From the NCBI RefSeq assembly GCF_900609045.1, contig NZ_UXAV01000039.1, forward strand, positions 62,001-126,000: a stretch of DNA of 64,000 nucleotides, in the 5' to 3' direction. A model generated the notes under the pieces. It did no database searches. It was not told the origin of the DNA and saw nothing but the letters and a program-made list of their open reading frames with translations. Position 1 is the stretch's first letter; the number at the start of each line of letters is the position of its first letter. This stretch comes from Filibacter tadaridae. Its GTDB lineage: Bacteria; Bacillota; Bacilli; Bacillales_A; Planococcaceae. Shown piece by piece: positions 1 through 7,399 of this stretch. Made by a program: the position numbers and the translations under genes.

Positions 1-122
1 CGAATTTCTTCATCGCGTCCAATGACTGGATCCATTTTCCCTTTTTTTACTTCTTCTACGAGATTACGTCCAAATTGTTCAAGTGGTGTGCGTTGGTCTT
101 CTTGTTGTTCGTTCATACGCAT
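1..122 (-). CDS. Clp-family AAA+ ATPase, N-terminal fragment (partial)
   Basis: The gene runs off the left edge; only about 40 N-terminal residues are seen. They contain [20 protein letters not shown] followed by IGRDEEI, the segment that precedes the first AAA+ domain of ClpC/ClpE-type unfoldases. An AGGAG at 132-136 lies 9 nt from the ATG at 122; a further in-frame ATG at 128 is only 3 nt away and less likely. Because the protein starts almost directly at the AAA+ module, it appears to lack both the Clp N-domain and the ClpE zinc finger. Known family role: ATP-driven unfolding and disaggregation, usually with ClpP. Whether this one binds ClpP cannot be judged, as the relevant loop is outside the window. 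Confidence 0.75.
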   Translation of the reverse strand, partial: MRMNEQQEDQRTPLEQFGRNLVEEVKKGKMDPVIGRDEEI

Positions 123-230
123 GGTCATCGACTCCTAAATGTTTGACTTTGACTATCTTTGACTAACTTAATAATAGTGCTTCCCAACGATGAAGTAAAG
201 TATAGTGACTTAGTGATTCCAATTGCAATC

Positions 231-293
231 GGTGCTAGCTGCTGCCACAATTTGAAGGGCACAAATGGTGTCAGTAACTGGACACCGGGTGTG
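231..293. repeat. 63-bp palindromic REP-like repeat, copy 1
   Basis: This 63-bp stretch matches 7255-7317 at 60 of 63 positions. It ends in GGTGTC AGTAACTG GACACC, which has complementary 6-bp arms, followed by GGGTGTG. It sits in the gene-free stretch between the Clp gene start and the terminator of the RraA-like gene. A small open frame across it (159-383) has no convincing ribosome binding site and is not called. The palindromic core and intergenic position resemble REP elements, but no cognate transposase is in the window. Confidence 0.7.
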
Positions 294-325
294 AATTCAA
301 CATATACCCTCTATTTGTTCAAAAC

Positions 326-368
326 AAAAATAGCCCTTCAAAAGGATGTATTCCCTTTTGAAGGGCTA
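326..368 (-). terminator. Rho-independent terminator of the RraA-like gene
   Basis: Perfect 15-bp stem: TAGCCCTTCAAAAGG at 331-345 pairs with 354-368, with an 8-nt loop. On the minus strand it is followed by a T-rich run (TTTTTGTTTT). It starts 12 nt after the stop codon of the gene at 380. Confidence 0.9.
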
Positions 369-379
369 GTAATCACCGG

Positions 380-859
380 TTAATCTAGTTTTCGCTGTGC
401 GACGACGATTCCGTCTTCATCTGCATAGACATAGTTCCCTGGCTTCCACTGGACATCACCAAAATCAAGCAGTACATCACGTTGCCCTTTGCCTTCTTTC
501 ACGCTTTTCAACGGATTACTGCCGAGTGCCACTACGCCTATTTCTTGACTACCAAGATCGACTGTATCGCGCACGCAGCCATTGATAATCACACCTGCCA
601 GTTTACGGTCTTCAGCGATAGCTCCTAGACGGTCACCCATTAAAGCACACCTCGTCGATCCACCGCCATCCACTACAAGTACATACCCTGCCGGAATCGT
701 TTCCAATGCTTCTTTCACCAATACATTATCCTCAAATACTCTCACAGTAGCGACGGGACCTGCGAAACGTTTATGCTTACCAAAAGATTTCATATCCAAT
801 GAACAAACCGTTAGTTCACTTGCAAAGTCATCGCACAAATCAGCTGTCTTTATCGTCAT
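380..859 (-). CDS. rraA: RraA family protein (ribonuclease regulator / HMG-aldolase-like)
   Basis: 159 residues, the usual length for the family. The signature GGGSTRCALMGD at residues 65-76 and GVIINGCVRD at 89-98 form the conserved ring that in relatives holds a divalent metal and oxo-acid. Members are either inhibitors of RNase E-type ribonucleases or class II 4-hydroxy-4-methyl-2-oxoglutarate/oxaloacetate aldolases. Bacillales lack classical RNase E, so an aldolase/decarboxylase activity is the more likely role (inference). The ATG at 859 follows a GAGAGGA site. It is monocistronic, with its own strong terminator, and is divergent from nothing nearby. Confidence 0.85.
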   Translation of the reverse strand: MTIKTADLCDDFASELTVCSLDMKSFGKHKRFAGPVATVRVFEDNVLVKEALETIPAGYVLVVDGGGSTRCALMGDRLGAIAEDRKLAGVIINGCVRDTVDLGSQEIGVVALGSNPLKSVKEGKGQRDVLLDFGDVQWKPGNYVYADEDGIVVAQRKLD

Positions 860-915
860 TTCCTCTCACCCCTTATTTTACTATTCTGATAGAATTTTCA
901 GTTTCCCGTTGGTTT

Positions 916-957
916 AAAAAAACTGCACGACTTTGCATAAGTCATCCAGCTTTTTTT
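916..957. terminator. Terminator hairpin downstream of yitW
   Basis: CTGCACGACTT (923-933) and AAGTCATCCAG (939-949) form an imperfect stem with a 5-nt loop. A run of A precedes it and a run of T follows it, so it can act on both strands. It most likely ends the minus-strand yitV/yitW transcripts. Confidence 0.7.
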
Positions 958-972
958 GTTGTCTATTCGATT

Positions 973-1287
973 TTATCTAACGCCAAGCGCTATTTTTGCA
1001 TAGCGTGACATATTTTCTTTTGACCATGGTGGATTCCAAATAATATTAACATCAACAGTTTTCACTTCAGGGAGCTCTTTTAGTTCTTGGTCGATATTCG
1101 CAACAATTTGGGGTCCCATTGGACAACCCATTGAAGTAAGTGTCATGGTGATTTTTGCCGTGCCTTCTTCATCAAGCTCAGCATCATAAACGAGCCCTAA
1201 ATTGACGATATCGATTCCAAGTTCCGGGTCGATGACGTTTTCGAGCGCGCCCATCAAGCTATCTTTCATATCTTGACTCATATTCAT
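973..1287 (-). CDS. yitW: DUF59/MIP18 family metal-sulfur cluster assembly factor
   Basis: 104 residues, a single DUF59 (FeS_assembly_P) domain. DPELGIDIVNLGLVY at residues 20-34 and TSMGCPMGP around Cys55 are the family hallmarks; the cysteine is the residue implicated in Fe-S handling in SufT/MIP18/PaaD relatives. The role is assistance in Fe-S cluster maturation in the cytoplasm. The neighbour yitV (45 bp upstream, same strand) and the divergent yitU reproduce the B. subtilis yitU-yitV-yitW arrangement, which supports the symbol. Two ATG codons (residues 1 and 3) are close together; the choice is not critical. Confidence 0.88.
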   Translation of the reverse strand: MNMSQDMKDSLMGALENVIDPELGIDIVNLGLVYDAELDEEGTAKITMTLTSMGCPMGPQIVANIDQELKELPEVKTVDVNIIWNPPWSKENMSRYAKIALGVR

Positions 1288-1332
1288 ACCCCTTTTCCTT
1301 CAGTTGATAGGTTCATCATAACAGAGTTCAAC

Positions 1333-2103
1333 TCATTTTTTCAAATGTACTGCAAACCAATCTGTCGACCGCAGCATGCCCGTTCTTGAAACGGCGTGGC
1401 CGGCTGTTTCATCCACCATAAATTCAATTTGGTCAGGAGCGTCTACATAGTCTTTTTTCATCGCTTCGTAGAAATGGTAAGTCGGTTCGAAAGGTACAGT
1501 TGAATCCTTCTTGCCGTGCCAAAAGAAAATTGGGCGTCTATTCATTGCGTCAGCGTGTTTTGTCATGTCGAATATGGATATCGTGTCGAGTAGTGCACGG
1601 CGTTCTTCATCTGTTACAGGTAGAGTAAAACCTTGGCGCTCAAATTGAGCCATTTGTGCTTTTGCCAATTGGACAGGTCCTGGAGTGCCCATCATGATGG
1701 AAGCTGCATCAATCCATTCATATACCGTCAAGCAACTAAGCGCTGTAATGCCGCCCATCGACGTCCCGCCCACTCCTAATTTAGCAGTTGATAAAAAACC
1801 GCGTTTCAAAAGTTCTTCACGCAAGAAACTGACGTCTTCAATCGAAGTCAACACGACTTCCCAAAAGCGCAAACTCAATTGCACTTCGTCAAGCTTCTCC
1901 GAACGCGCCCCATGTAAATGTGCGTCAGGGAGTATGACACGAATGCCGTTTTTCGCAAGGTTATATGCGTAGTGTAGATTATGTTCTTTCGCGCTCATGA
2001 AGCCATGTAGGAAAATCACGACAGGTACATCATGGTTCATCCATTCTTCTTGTACAATATGTAATACAGGGATTTCCCCCCACGTTTCTTCGTTAATAAT
2101 CAT
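1333..2103 (-). CDS. yitV: Alpha/beta-hydrolase fold esterase
   Basis: 256 residues, with no signal peptide. HGF at 33-35 is the oxyanion region, GGTSMGG with nucleophile Ser115 the elbow, then Asp200 in HGKKDSTVPF and His236 in AGHAV, a complete Ser-Asp-His triad. The natural substrate is unknown; relatives cleave short-chain esters or act as dienelactone-hydrolase-like enzymes. The start ATG at 2103 has GGTGTGAGGA upstream. It lies 45 bp before yitW and is divergent from yitU, so 2104-2240 must hold promoters for both directions. Confidence 0.85.
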   Translation of the reverse strand: MIINEETWGEIPVLHIVQEEWMNHDVPVVIFLHGFMSAKEHNLHYAYNLAKNGIRVILPDAHLHGARSEKLDEVQLSLRFWEVVLTSIEDVSFLREELLKRGFLSTAKLGVGGTSMGGITALSCLTVYEWIDAASIMMGTPGPVQLAKAQMAQFERQGFTLPVTDEERRALLDTISIFDMTKHADAMNRRPIFFWHGKKDSTVPFEPTYHFYEAMKKDYVDAPDQIEFMVDETAGHAVSRTGMLRSTDWFAVHLKK

Positions 2104-2240
2104 GTCCTCACACCTTTATCTTTTCTATTGAGCGTACCAAAGTTTTTCTAAAAAAACAAAAAGGAAGGTCCGTCTGGCGGGATTTTTTGACTTAGATGGC
2201 GGATTAACGATAAACTAAAGAGAAATAAGGGGGAGTTTTT

Positions 2241-3062
2241 TTGAAACCACATTTAATTGTCCTCGACCTCGATGGGACATTACTGACAGATGAAAAAGTC
2301 ATCTCTGAAAAAACAGCACACACATTGAAGTTAGCAGAAGAACAAGGCCACCATGTCATGATTGCGACAGGTAGGCCATACCGTGCAAGTGCAGCCTATT
2401 ACAAACAACTAGGTCTTAAAACGCCAATCGTCAATTTTAATGGTGCTTTTGTGCATCATCCAACCGATACGTCATGGCAAACGATTCACGAGACAATCTC
2501 ACTACCCGTTGTGAAAGACGTCATCGATGCTATGCAACAATTCACCTTCCACAATATCATTGCGGAAGTAATGGATGATGTGTATATGCAAGTTCATGAT
2601 GAAAAATTGATGGATATGTTAAGTTTTGGTGATCCACACATTACTGAAGGCGACATTCGTCAGTACTTAAAAGTGAATCCAACAAGCTTACTTATTCAAG
2701 CGGATGAAGATAAAGTTGACCCCATCCGTAAACACCTTGCTGAAGTACACGCAGAAGTCATCGATCATAGACGTTGGGGTGCACCTTGGCCTGTCATTGA
2801 AATCGTTCGTCACGGTTTGAACAAAGCAGTCGGCCTTTCACACGTATCTAAATGGATGGACATACCGAAAGAACGAATCATCGCATTCGGTGACGAGGAT
2901 AACGACCTTGAAATGATTGACTATGTCGGGGTCGGCGTGGCAATGGGCAATGGAATTGATAGACTAAAATCAATTGCCGACGAAGTAACTTTGACAAACA
3001 ACGAAGACGGCATTGCCCACGTGCTGCAAGAACGGTTACACTTGAACGAACGACGACTTTAA
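2241..3062 (+). CDS. yitU: Cof-type HAD-IIB phosphatase
   Basis: 273 residues. Motif I is LDLDGTLLTDEK (nucleophile Asp9, acid/base Asp11), motif II lies near IATGRP, and motif III/IV is AFGDEDNDLEM near residue 220; the large C2 cap lies between. YitU of B. subtilis dephosphorylates the riboflavin intermediate 5-amino-6-(5-phosphoribitylamino)uracil and other sugar phosphates, and the local order supports that orthology, although HAD specificity is hard to predict. The start codon is TTG, chosen because AAGGGGGAG lies 5 nt upstream. A DegV gene follows after 13 bp, so the two are probably one operon. Confidence 0.85.
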   Translation: MKPHLIVLDLDGTLLTDEKVISEKTAHTLKLAEEQGHHVMIATGRPYRASAAYYKQLGLKTPIVNFNGAFVHHPTDTSWQTIHETISLPVVKDVIDAMQQFTFHNIIAEVMDDVYMQVHDEKLMDMLSFGDPHITEGDIRQYLKVNPTSLLIQADEDKVDPIRKHLAEVHAEVIDHRRWGAPWPVIEIVRHGLNKAVGLSHVSKWMDIPKERIIAFGDEDNDLEMIDYVGVGVAMGNGIDRLKSIADEVTLTNNEDGIAHVLQERLHLNERRL

Positions 3063-3075
3063 GGGAGGAGTTTAC

Positions 3076-3930
3076 ATGCGGATTTTTGCAGATAGTGCAA
3101 CTGATTTACCGAAGTCATTCTATGAAGAAAATGACGTCACACTTTTTCCATTACGTGTTCTTATCGGAGACGATGAGTACGATGATATCGTCACCATTGA
3201 TTCGAAAGAAGTGTATAAAGCGATTCGGGAAGGCAAACAACCGAAGACATCGCAAGTATCACCGGAACTTTTTCTTGAAAAGTGGAAAGAACTTGCAGCA
3301 TCTAAAGAAGATGGCATTTACATCGCGTTCTCCTCACAATTATCAGGCACATACGACACTGCCGTCATGATTAAGGACCAAGTGAAAGAAACAAACCCGG
3401 GTATGAACCTTGTCATCATCGATTCGCGGTGTGCATCACTTGGTTACGGTCTTCTTGTTAAAGAAGCCGTTCGTCTCCGTGCCGCGGGTGAAGACGTGCG
3501 TACAATCGAGCGGAAAATACGGGCAATGGCGGCTCATATGGAGCATTTGTTTACAGTTGAAGATTTAGACTATATGGCACGCGGCGGTCGTGTTTCAAAA
3601 ACCAGTGCATTCATAGGTGGACTTCTGAACATTAAACCCCTTCTGCACGTCGAAGGCGGTAGACTCGTTCCAATTGAAAAACAACGCGGACGTAAAAAAG
3701 TGTTGCGACGCATGATTGAACTCATGGAACAACGCGGGGACCGTCTATCTGAACAAACCGTCGCCATCAGCCACGCAGATGATGAAGCGATTGCGAACGA
3801 GTTAAAAGCATTAATCGAAGAAAAATTTCATCCGAAAGAAATCGAAATCCATATGATCGGCTCCGTAATCGGTGCGCATACAGGTCCTGGTACTGTATCA
3901 ATCTTTTTCCTGAATAAATTGAATGAGTGA
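3076..3930 (+). CDS. yitS: DegV family fatty-acid-binding protein
   Basis: 284 residues, a full-length DegV domain. It begins with the typical DSATDLP and has the TSQ(V)SP segment (residues ~58-64) whose Ser/Thr bind the lipid carboxylate, and GARGGRVSKT-like sequence (ARGGRVSKTSAF, ~165-176). Family members are FakB-type carriers that present fatty acids to the kinase FakA, a membrane-lipid recycling step. No fakA is in the window. The ribosome binding site AAGGGAGGAG is 5 nt from the ATG. The symbol rests on synteny with yitU/V/W; the family has several paralogues per genome. Confidence 0.8.
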   Translation: MRIFADSATDLPKSFYEENDVTLFPLRVLIGDDEYDDIVTIDSKEVYKAIREGKQPKTSQVSPELFLEKWKELAASKEDGIYIAFSSQLSGTYDTAVMIKDQVKETNPGMNLVIIDSRCASLGYGLLVKEAVRLRAAGEDVRTIERKIRAMAAHMEHLFTVEDLDYMARGGRVSKTSAFIGGLLNIKPLLHVEGGRLVPIEKQRGRKKVLRRMIELMEQRGDRLSEQTVAISHADDEAIANELKALIEEKFHPKEIEIHMIGSVIGAHTGPGTVSIFFLNKLNE

Positions 3931-4014
3931 CCAGTCGAAGTCAAGAATACGCGAATATATGACTATCAAAATTAGTACTAGACACCGACAGCAGTAGAAG
4001 ATTTCTGCTGAATG

Positions 4015-4062
4015 AAAAAACCTTCTTTGAACCGGCTTTTACCGGAACGAAGAAGGTTTTTT
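4015..4062. terminator. Bidirectional terminator between degV and the amylase-like gene
   Basis: AAAAAACCTTCTT (4015-4027) is exactly complementary to 4050-4062, with an inner CCGG-TTTT-CCGG pairing. A-run and T-run flank it, so it serves both convergent genes. Confidence 0.9.
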
Positions 4063-4071
4063 GACATTGTT

Positions 4072-5517
4072 TTAAGAGTTCTCTTCACTTGTTTGATTTC
4101 TTCCTTTTCTCCTTACAATAAATATAAAGCCCAAGAAAAAGACAACGACTAAAATTGTAGCAATCAGATAGGGTGTATTGTACCCTACATCATCTACTAC
4201 AATATAGATTTCAGCTACTTCACGGTCCAATACGACATGATAGAGATCATCCTTTGTTTGTCGGATGAAATCATCACTTAAGACAGCACGCAGACGTTTA
4301 TTGTCACCTAGTAATTCATTTGATATTGCTAAGTTTTCTGTATGTGTCGTATTGTTTATCGCAACAATCCATGTTTCTTCATCGGATTGACGTTTAAAGA
4401 CCGTAAATCCGTCTTTATTGTGCAGCATTTCGAAATCACCTTTGCGAAGCGTTTCTGATTTGTTACGCAATGTATTCAAATCACCTATGAAATCTTTTAA
4501 TTCCATATCTGTTTTGAAATTCACAAGCGGATGACTCTTGGGTGCCTCTTTTCCGTTTACAGCAATTTCAGTACCGTATGGAACGACCGGAATACCCGGC
4601 AATGTAAATAAAGCTGCTGTTGCTAGTTTCCATCTAGTCGGTGGGAACATTCTTTCTTTTACGATATCATATGTAAATCGGGGTCCTGTCAATTTATCGA
4701 ATTGAAGGAACTGCGGTTCTTTTTCTACTTTAAACTGCGAAAGAGGTGACGTATCCGCATCTGATTTTACGTACGATTGTTTCAATGCATTCATTTTTTC
4801 CGCGTTTACTGCGGCATCAAAATCTGCATCGCTTTCTACGTTTGTAATCACATAAGCATCAGGTTTCGCTTTCTTTATCGCCGCAATCATTTCATTTAGA
4901 AAAGTTGTGTCGGCGGCATCTATTTTTGTTAATCGGATACCGTCTAAATCATATTTTTCGATAAATGTAATGACAGCCTTTTTCAAAGCATCTTGTACAT
5001 CCTTATCTGTCAGGTCCCAATCTATGGTCCCTTCAGATGCAGGTATTGTCTTGAACTTGCCCTCTTTTGCCCATACATGGTTCGCGCTGACACCGGCTAG
5101 TGGGAAGTCGGCAATAACGGAAATGTCTGCCTTATGAACAGCTTTAAGCATTTTCGAAAAGTCTTTATCTGTTCCAAAATGTGGTTCCAGTTTCGCATAA
5201 TCCAGCACTTTGCTGCCGTCATATGATTCGGTTTCAAAAACAGAACCAATAGATAGCAATGTAAAACCAAGATCTGTTATATGATCAAGTCTATCCACGA
5301 TCCCTTTGAAATCGCCACCATTGAATGCATGTAAATCTTGTGAATCTACGTCGATATCATTCGTGCCATCACCGTTATTATAACGGTCGACTAAAAGGTC
5401 ATATATACTTTCGTCCGCTATCGTCCTGTCTGTTTTCGCAGACGCACTAATAGGGCTTAGTAAGGATACAAGTAGTAATAGTGTTGCGATGAGTCCGAAT
5501 CCTTTATTCACCTTCAC
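4072..5517 (-). CDS. Membrane-anchored GH13 alpha-amylase-like protein, catalytic residues apparently lost
   Basis: 481 residues from a GTG at 5517, chosen because AGAGGAGG lies 7 nt upstream and a signal peptide (GLIATLLLLVSLL, ending ASA) follows at once; the longer frame to 5589 has no such site. The middle is recognisably the GH13 barrel (YDLLVDRYNNGD, GGDFKGIVDRLDHITDLGF, LEPHFGTDKDF). The catalytic regions are altered: region II reads GIRLT where GxRxD is expected, region III VITNV where a Glu is expected, and region IV has LTGPRF in place of NHDxxRF. A C-terminal membrane helix (LIATILVVVFFLGFIFIV) and basic tail anchor it outside the membrane. It is likely a pseudoenzyme, perhaps carbohydrate binding (inference). 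Signal peptide and anchor are intact, so it is not a decayed gene. Confidence 0.78.
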   Translation of the reverse strand: MKVNKGFGLIATLLLLVSLLSPISASAKTDRTIADESIYDLLVDRYNNGDGTNDIDVDSQDLHAFNGGDFKGIVDRLDHITDLGFTLLSIGSVFETESYDGSKVLDYAKLEPHFGTDKDFSKMLKAVHKADISVIADFPLAGVSANHVWAKEGKFKTIPASEGTIDWDLTDKDVQDALKKAVITFIEKYDLDGIRLTKIDAADTTFLNEMIAAIKKAKPDAYVITNVESDADFDAAVNAEKMNALKQSYVKSDADTSPLSQFKVEKEPQFLQFDKLTGPRFTYDIVKERMFPPTRWKLATAALFTLPGIPVVPYGTEIAVNGKEAPKSHPLVNFKTDMELKDFIGDLNTLRNKSETLRKGDFEMLHNKDGFTVFKRQSDEETWIVAINNTTHTENLAISNELLGDNKRLRAVLSDDFIRQTKDDLYHVVLDREVAEIYIVVDDVGYNTPYLIATILVVVFFLGFIFIVRRKGRNQTSEENS

Positions 5518-5651
5518 AAAAAAGCCTCCTCTAAACGAACTGTCTTCCGCCATTTTACCAAATGATGACCTTAATCGCCATTCATTCAACTAAAAACAGG
5601 TATCCCGCTAGCGAATTAGGTCGATTTTGTGAATAGAGGGTGTGACCCAGC

Positions 5652-5686
5652 AAAAAAATACCCGCTGGCATAATCGCCAGCGAGTA
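5652..5686 (-). terminator. Terminator of the small membrane protein gene
   Basis: TACCCGCTGGC (5659-5669) pairs with 5676-5686 around ATAATC. On the minus strand the stem is followed by TTTTTTT. Confidence 0.85.
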
Positions 5687-5688
5687 CT

Positions 5689-5823
5689 TTATTCTTCAAA
5701 TGATTCATCTTTATCCACCAGTTTGTTCATTTTCCGCGAGGTCAGATAGACAGCAACAGCGAAAAGCGCCATGAGTAGCAATATGACAATAAGCATTACG
5801 ACGCCCATGCCTGATTCCATCAT
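5689..5823 (-). CDS. 44-residue single-pass membrane protein
   Basis: Not recognised. The frame gives MMESGMGVVMLIVILLLMAL, then FAVAVYLTSRK and an acidic tail ending SFEE: one N-terminal transmembrane helix (residues 6-27) and a short charged cytoplasmic end. Two adjacent ATG codons (5823, 5820) follow GGGGGGAG; the second has the better spacing. It lies 21 bp downstream of the yisL start-to-stop unit on the same strand and ends right before a terminator, so it is probably the last gene of a yisL transcript. Too short for default gene callers. Confidence 0.6.
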   Translation of the reverse strand: MMESGMGVVMLIVILLLMALFAVAVYLTSRKMNKLVDKDESFEE

Positions 5824-5844
5824 ACTCCCCCCTCTGCGGTCAAT

Positions 5845-6228
5845 TTAAGCGAACCAGTCGAAGCCGATTGGTAATTTGAATCCTAGGAACATCGTAACCA
5901 AAACGAAAACGAGGAACAGAATCCAAAAAATCGAAACACTTTTTCCTTTTTGCGAACGAACTAGAACCATTTCCATCATTCCGATTGTTAGAAGACCAAA
6001 TAGGAACTTCATGCCATAAAGCATTCCATCGATACTTGAATGCTCGAAGAATAGGAATGCACCTGTTAGTAAAATCAAAACATAAAACAGACGGACAATC
6101 ATATGTGCAATCTTTCTACCTTTTGAACGCGGCTCTAAACCACTTACTACGATGAAAAGAATAATACCGACAACCCATGTGAAAATATGAAGATGCGTTG
6201 TGCTTGTGAATACGTCCAAACTAGTCAC
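5845..6228 (-). CDS. yisL: YisL family (DUF1516) membrane protein
   Basis: 127 residues, four predicted membrane helices (about 11-30, 40-65, 67-88, 98-120). The opening THLHIFTWVVGIILF and PRSKGRKIAHMIVRL are typical of DUF1516/UPF0344 proteins. Function is unknown. In B. subtilis yisL lies next to yisK, as here (63 bp apart, same strand), which supports the symbol. Confidence 0.82.
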   Translation of the reverse strand: MTSLDVFTSTTHLHIFTWVVGIILFIVVSGLEPRSKGRKIAHMIVRLFYVLILLTGAFLFFEHSSIDGMLYGMKFLFGLLTIGMMEMVLVRSQKGKSVSIFWILFLVFVLVTMFLGFKLPIGFDWFA

Positions 6229-6291
6229 CTCGTTTAATAGATTTCAGACTCAATCGTACCACAACAGCCCTTTTCACGGAAGTGAATCATC

Positions 6292-7191
6292 TCACACGAA
6301 ACGGTTTACGAGTGTGCCAATTCCTTCAATGGACACTTTTACAGTATCCCCTTTTCTCAAGAACGTTGGCGGTGTCATTCCTTTGCCGACACCCGCAGGC
6401 GTTCCTGTTAAAATGATATCCCCCGACTCAAGCGTTACATATCGAGAGATTTCGGCAATCAATTCGTCAATTGAAAAAAGCATCGAGCTTGTATGTCCAT
6501 TCTGTCTAACCTCATCATTCACTTTTGTGACGATTGATAAATCATGTGCATCTGGAATTTCATCTTTTGTAACAATATATGGTCCCATTGGACATGAGCC
6601 GTCTAAACTTTTGCCAAGGAAATATTGTCCGTGCGCCGCCTGGATATCACGTGCCGTTACATCGTTTGCAATCGAATAGCCGAATACGTAATCGTAAGCC
6701 AGTTGTTTTGGAATATTACGGCCTTCTTTACAGATGATTATCGCAAGTTCACCTTCATAGTCCAGGCTTTCCGTTACATCTGCGTGCACAGAAATGTCTT
6801 GTTCGTCAGCAGCAAGCGTAGTTGGTGATTTTGTGAATACAACGAGTTTTTCGGGAGGTGCTTCCGCCCCCATTTCTGCTGCGTGATCTGCGTAATTTTT
6901 GCCGACACATATGATATTTTTAGCTGTTCTCGGTAGTGGAGCTAGCCATTCGATAGCAGTAAATGGTTGTTTGAAACGGTCTGGGTTTTCATCTACTTGC
7001 GCTTGTTCCGTAAGTTTTCTCACCTTCTCAACAAAATCCAATCCCGCTGCAATTCCATCTGTAATCGTCTGTGGAAAATTGGCTTCTCCATAGGCTTCCG
7101 CAATCGCTAACATATTCCATACGGCGTCTTCCTTTTTTACTTTCGGACCGAATGCTGTTTGTCCGTTATAGCGGAACGACAATAATTTCAT
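6292..7191 (-). CDS. yisK: Fumarylacetoacetate hydrolase family protein
   Basis: 299 residues. The catalytic FAH domain fills residues ~95-295: VGKNYADHAAEMG, then the metal ligands in YEGELAIIICK and SIANDVTARD, and the C-terminal LTGTPAGVGKGM. A small N-terminal domain (1-90) precedes it. B. subtilis YisK is an oxaloacetate decarboxylase-type FAH enzyme that also localises with the cell-shape protein Mbl; the reaction for this copy is inferred only. The start ATG has AAGGGATGG upstream. The gene is followed by yisL and preceded by a REP-like repeat. Confidence 0.85.
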   Translation of the reverse strand: MKLLSFRYNGQTAFGPKVKKEDAVWNMLAIAEAYGEANFPQTITDGIAAGLDFVEKVRKLTEQAQVDENPDRFKQPFTAIEWLAPLPRTAKNIICVGKNYADHAAEMGAEAPPEKLVVFTKSPTTLAADEQDISVHADVTESLDYEGELAIIICKEGRNIPKQLAYDYVFGYSIANDVTARDIQAAHGQYFLGKSLDGSCPMGPYIVTKDEIPDAHDLSIVTKVNDEVRQNGHTSSMLFSIDELIAEISRYVTLESGDIILTGTPAGVGKGMTPPTFLRKGDTVKVSIEGIGTLVNRFV

Positions 7192-7254
7192 TTACTTGAC
7201 CATCCCTTCAGATATAGGTTGATATTGAATCCTGTGTGGTTACCCTTTGAATTT

Positions 7255-7347
7255 GGTGCCAGCTGCTGCCACAATTTGAAGAGCGCAAATGGTGTCAGTA
7301 ACTGGACACCGGGTGTGCTTTGTGTCAGTAACTGGCACCTGAGTGTG
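7255..7347. repeat. REP-like palindromic repeat, copy 2 plus a truncated third unit
   Basis: Positions 7255-7317 repeat 231-293 with three mismatches in 63. A shortened unit follows directly at 7322-7347: GTGTCAGTAACTGGCACC then TGAGTGTG, again with complementary GTG..CAC arms. It fills most of the 208-bp gap between yisK and the DUF418 gene. Confidence 0.7.
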
Positions 7348-7399
7348 TAAGTTCGTATACTTACTAGTTCGACAAGTGCCGACTTATTCCTTCTTTATC

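Noticed and set aside
159..383. 74-codon frame over the REP-like repeat and terminator
   Set aside because: No ribosome binding site; it is explained by repeat and terminator.
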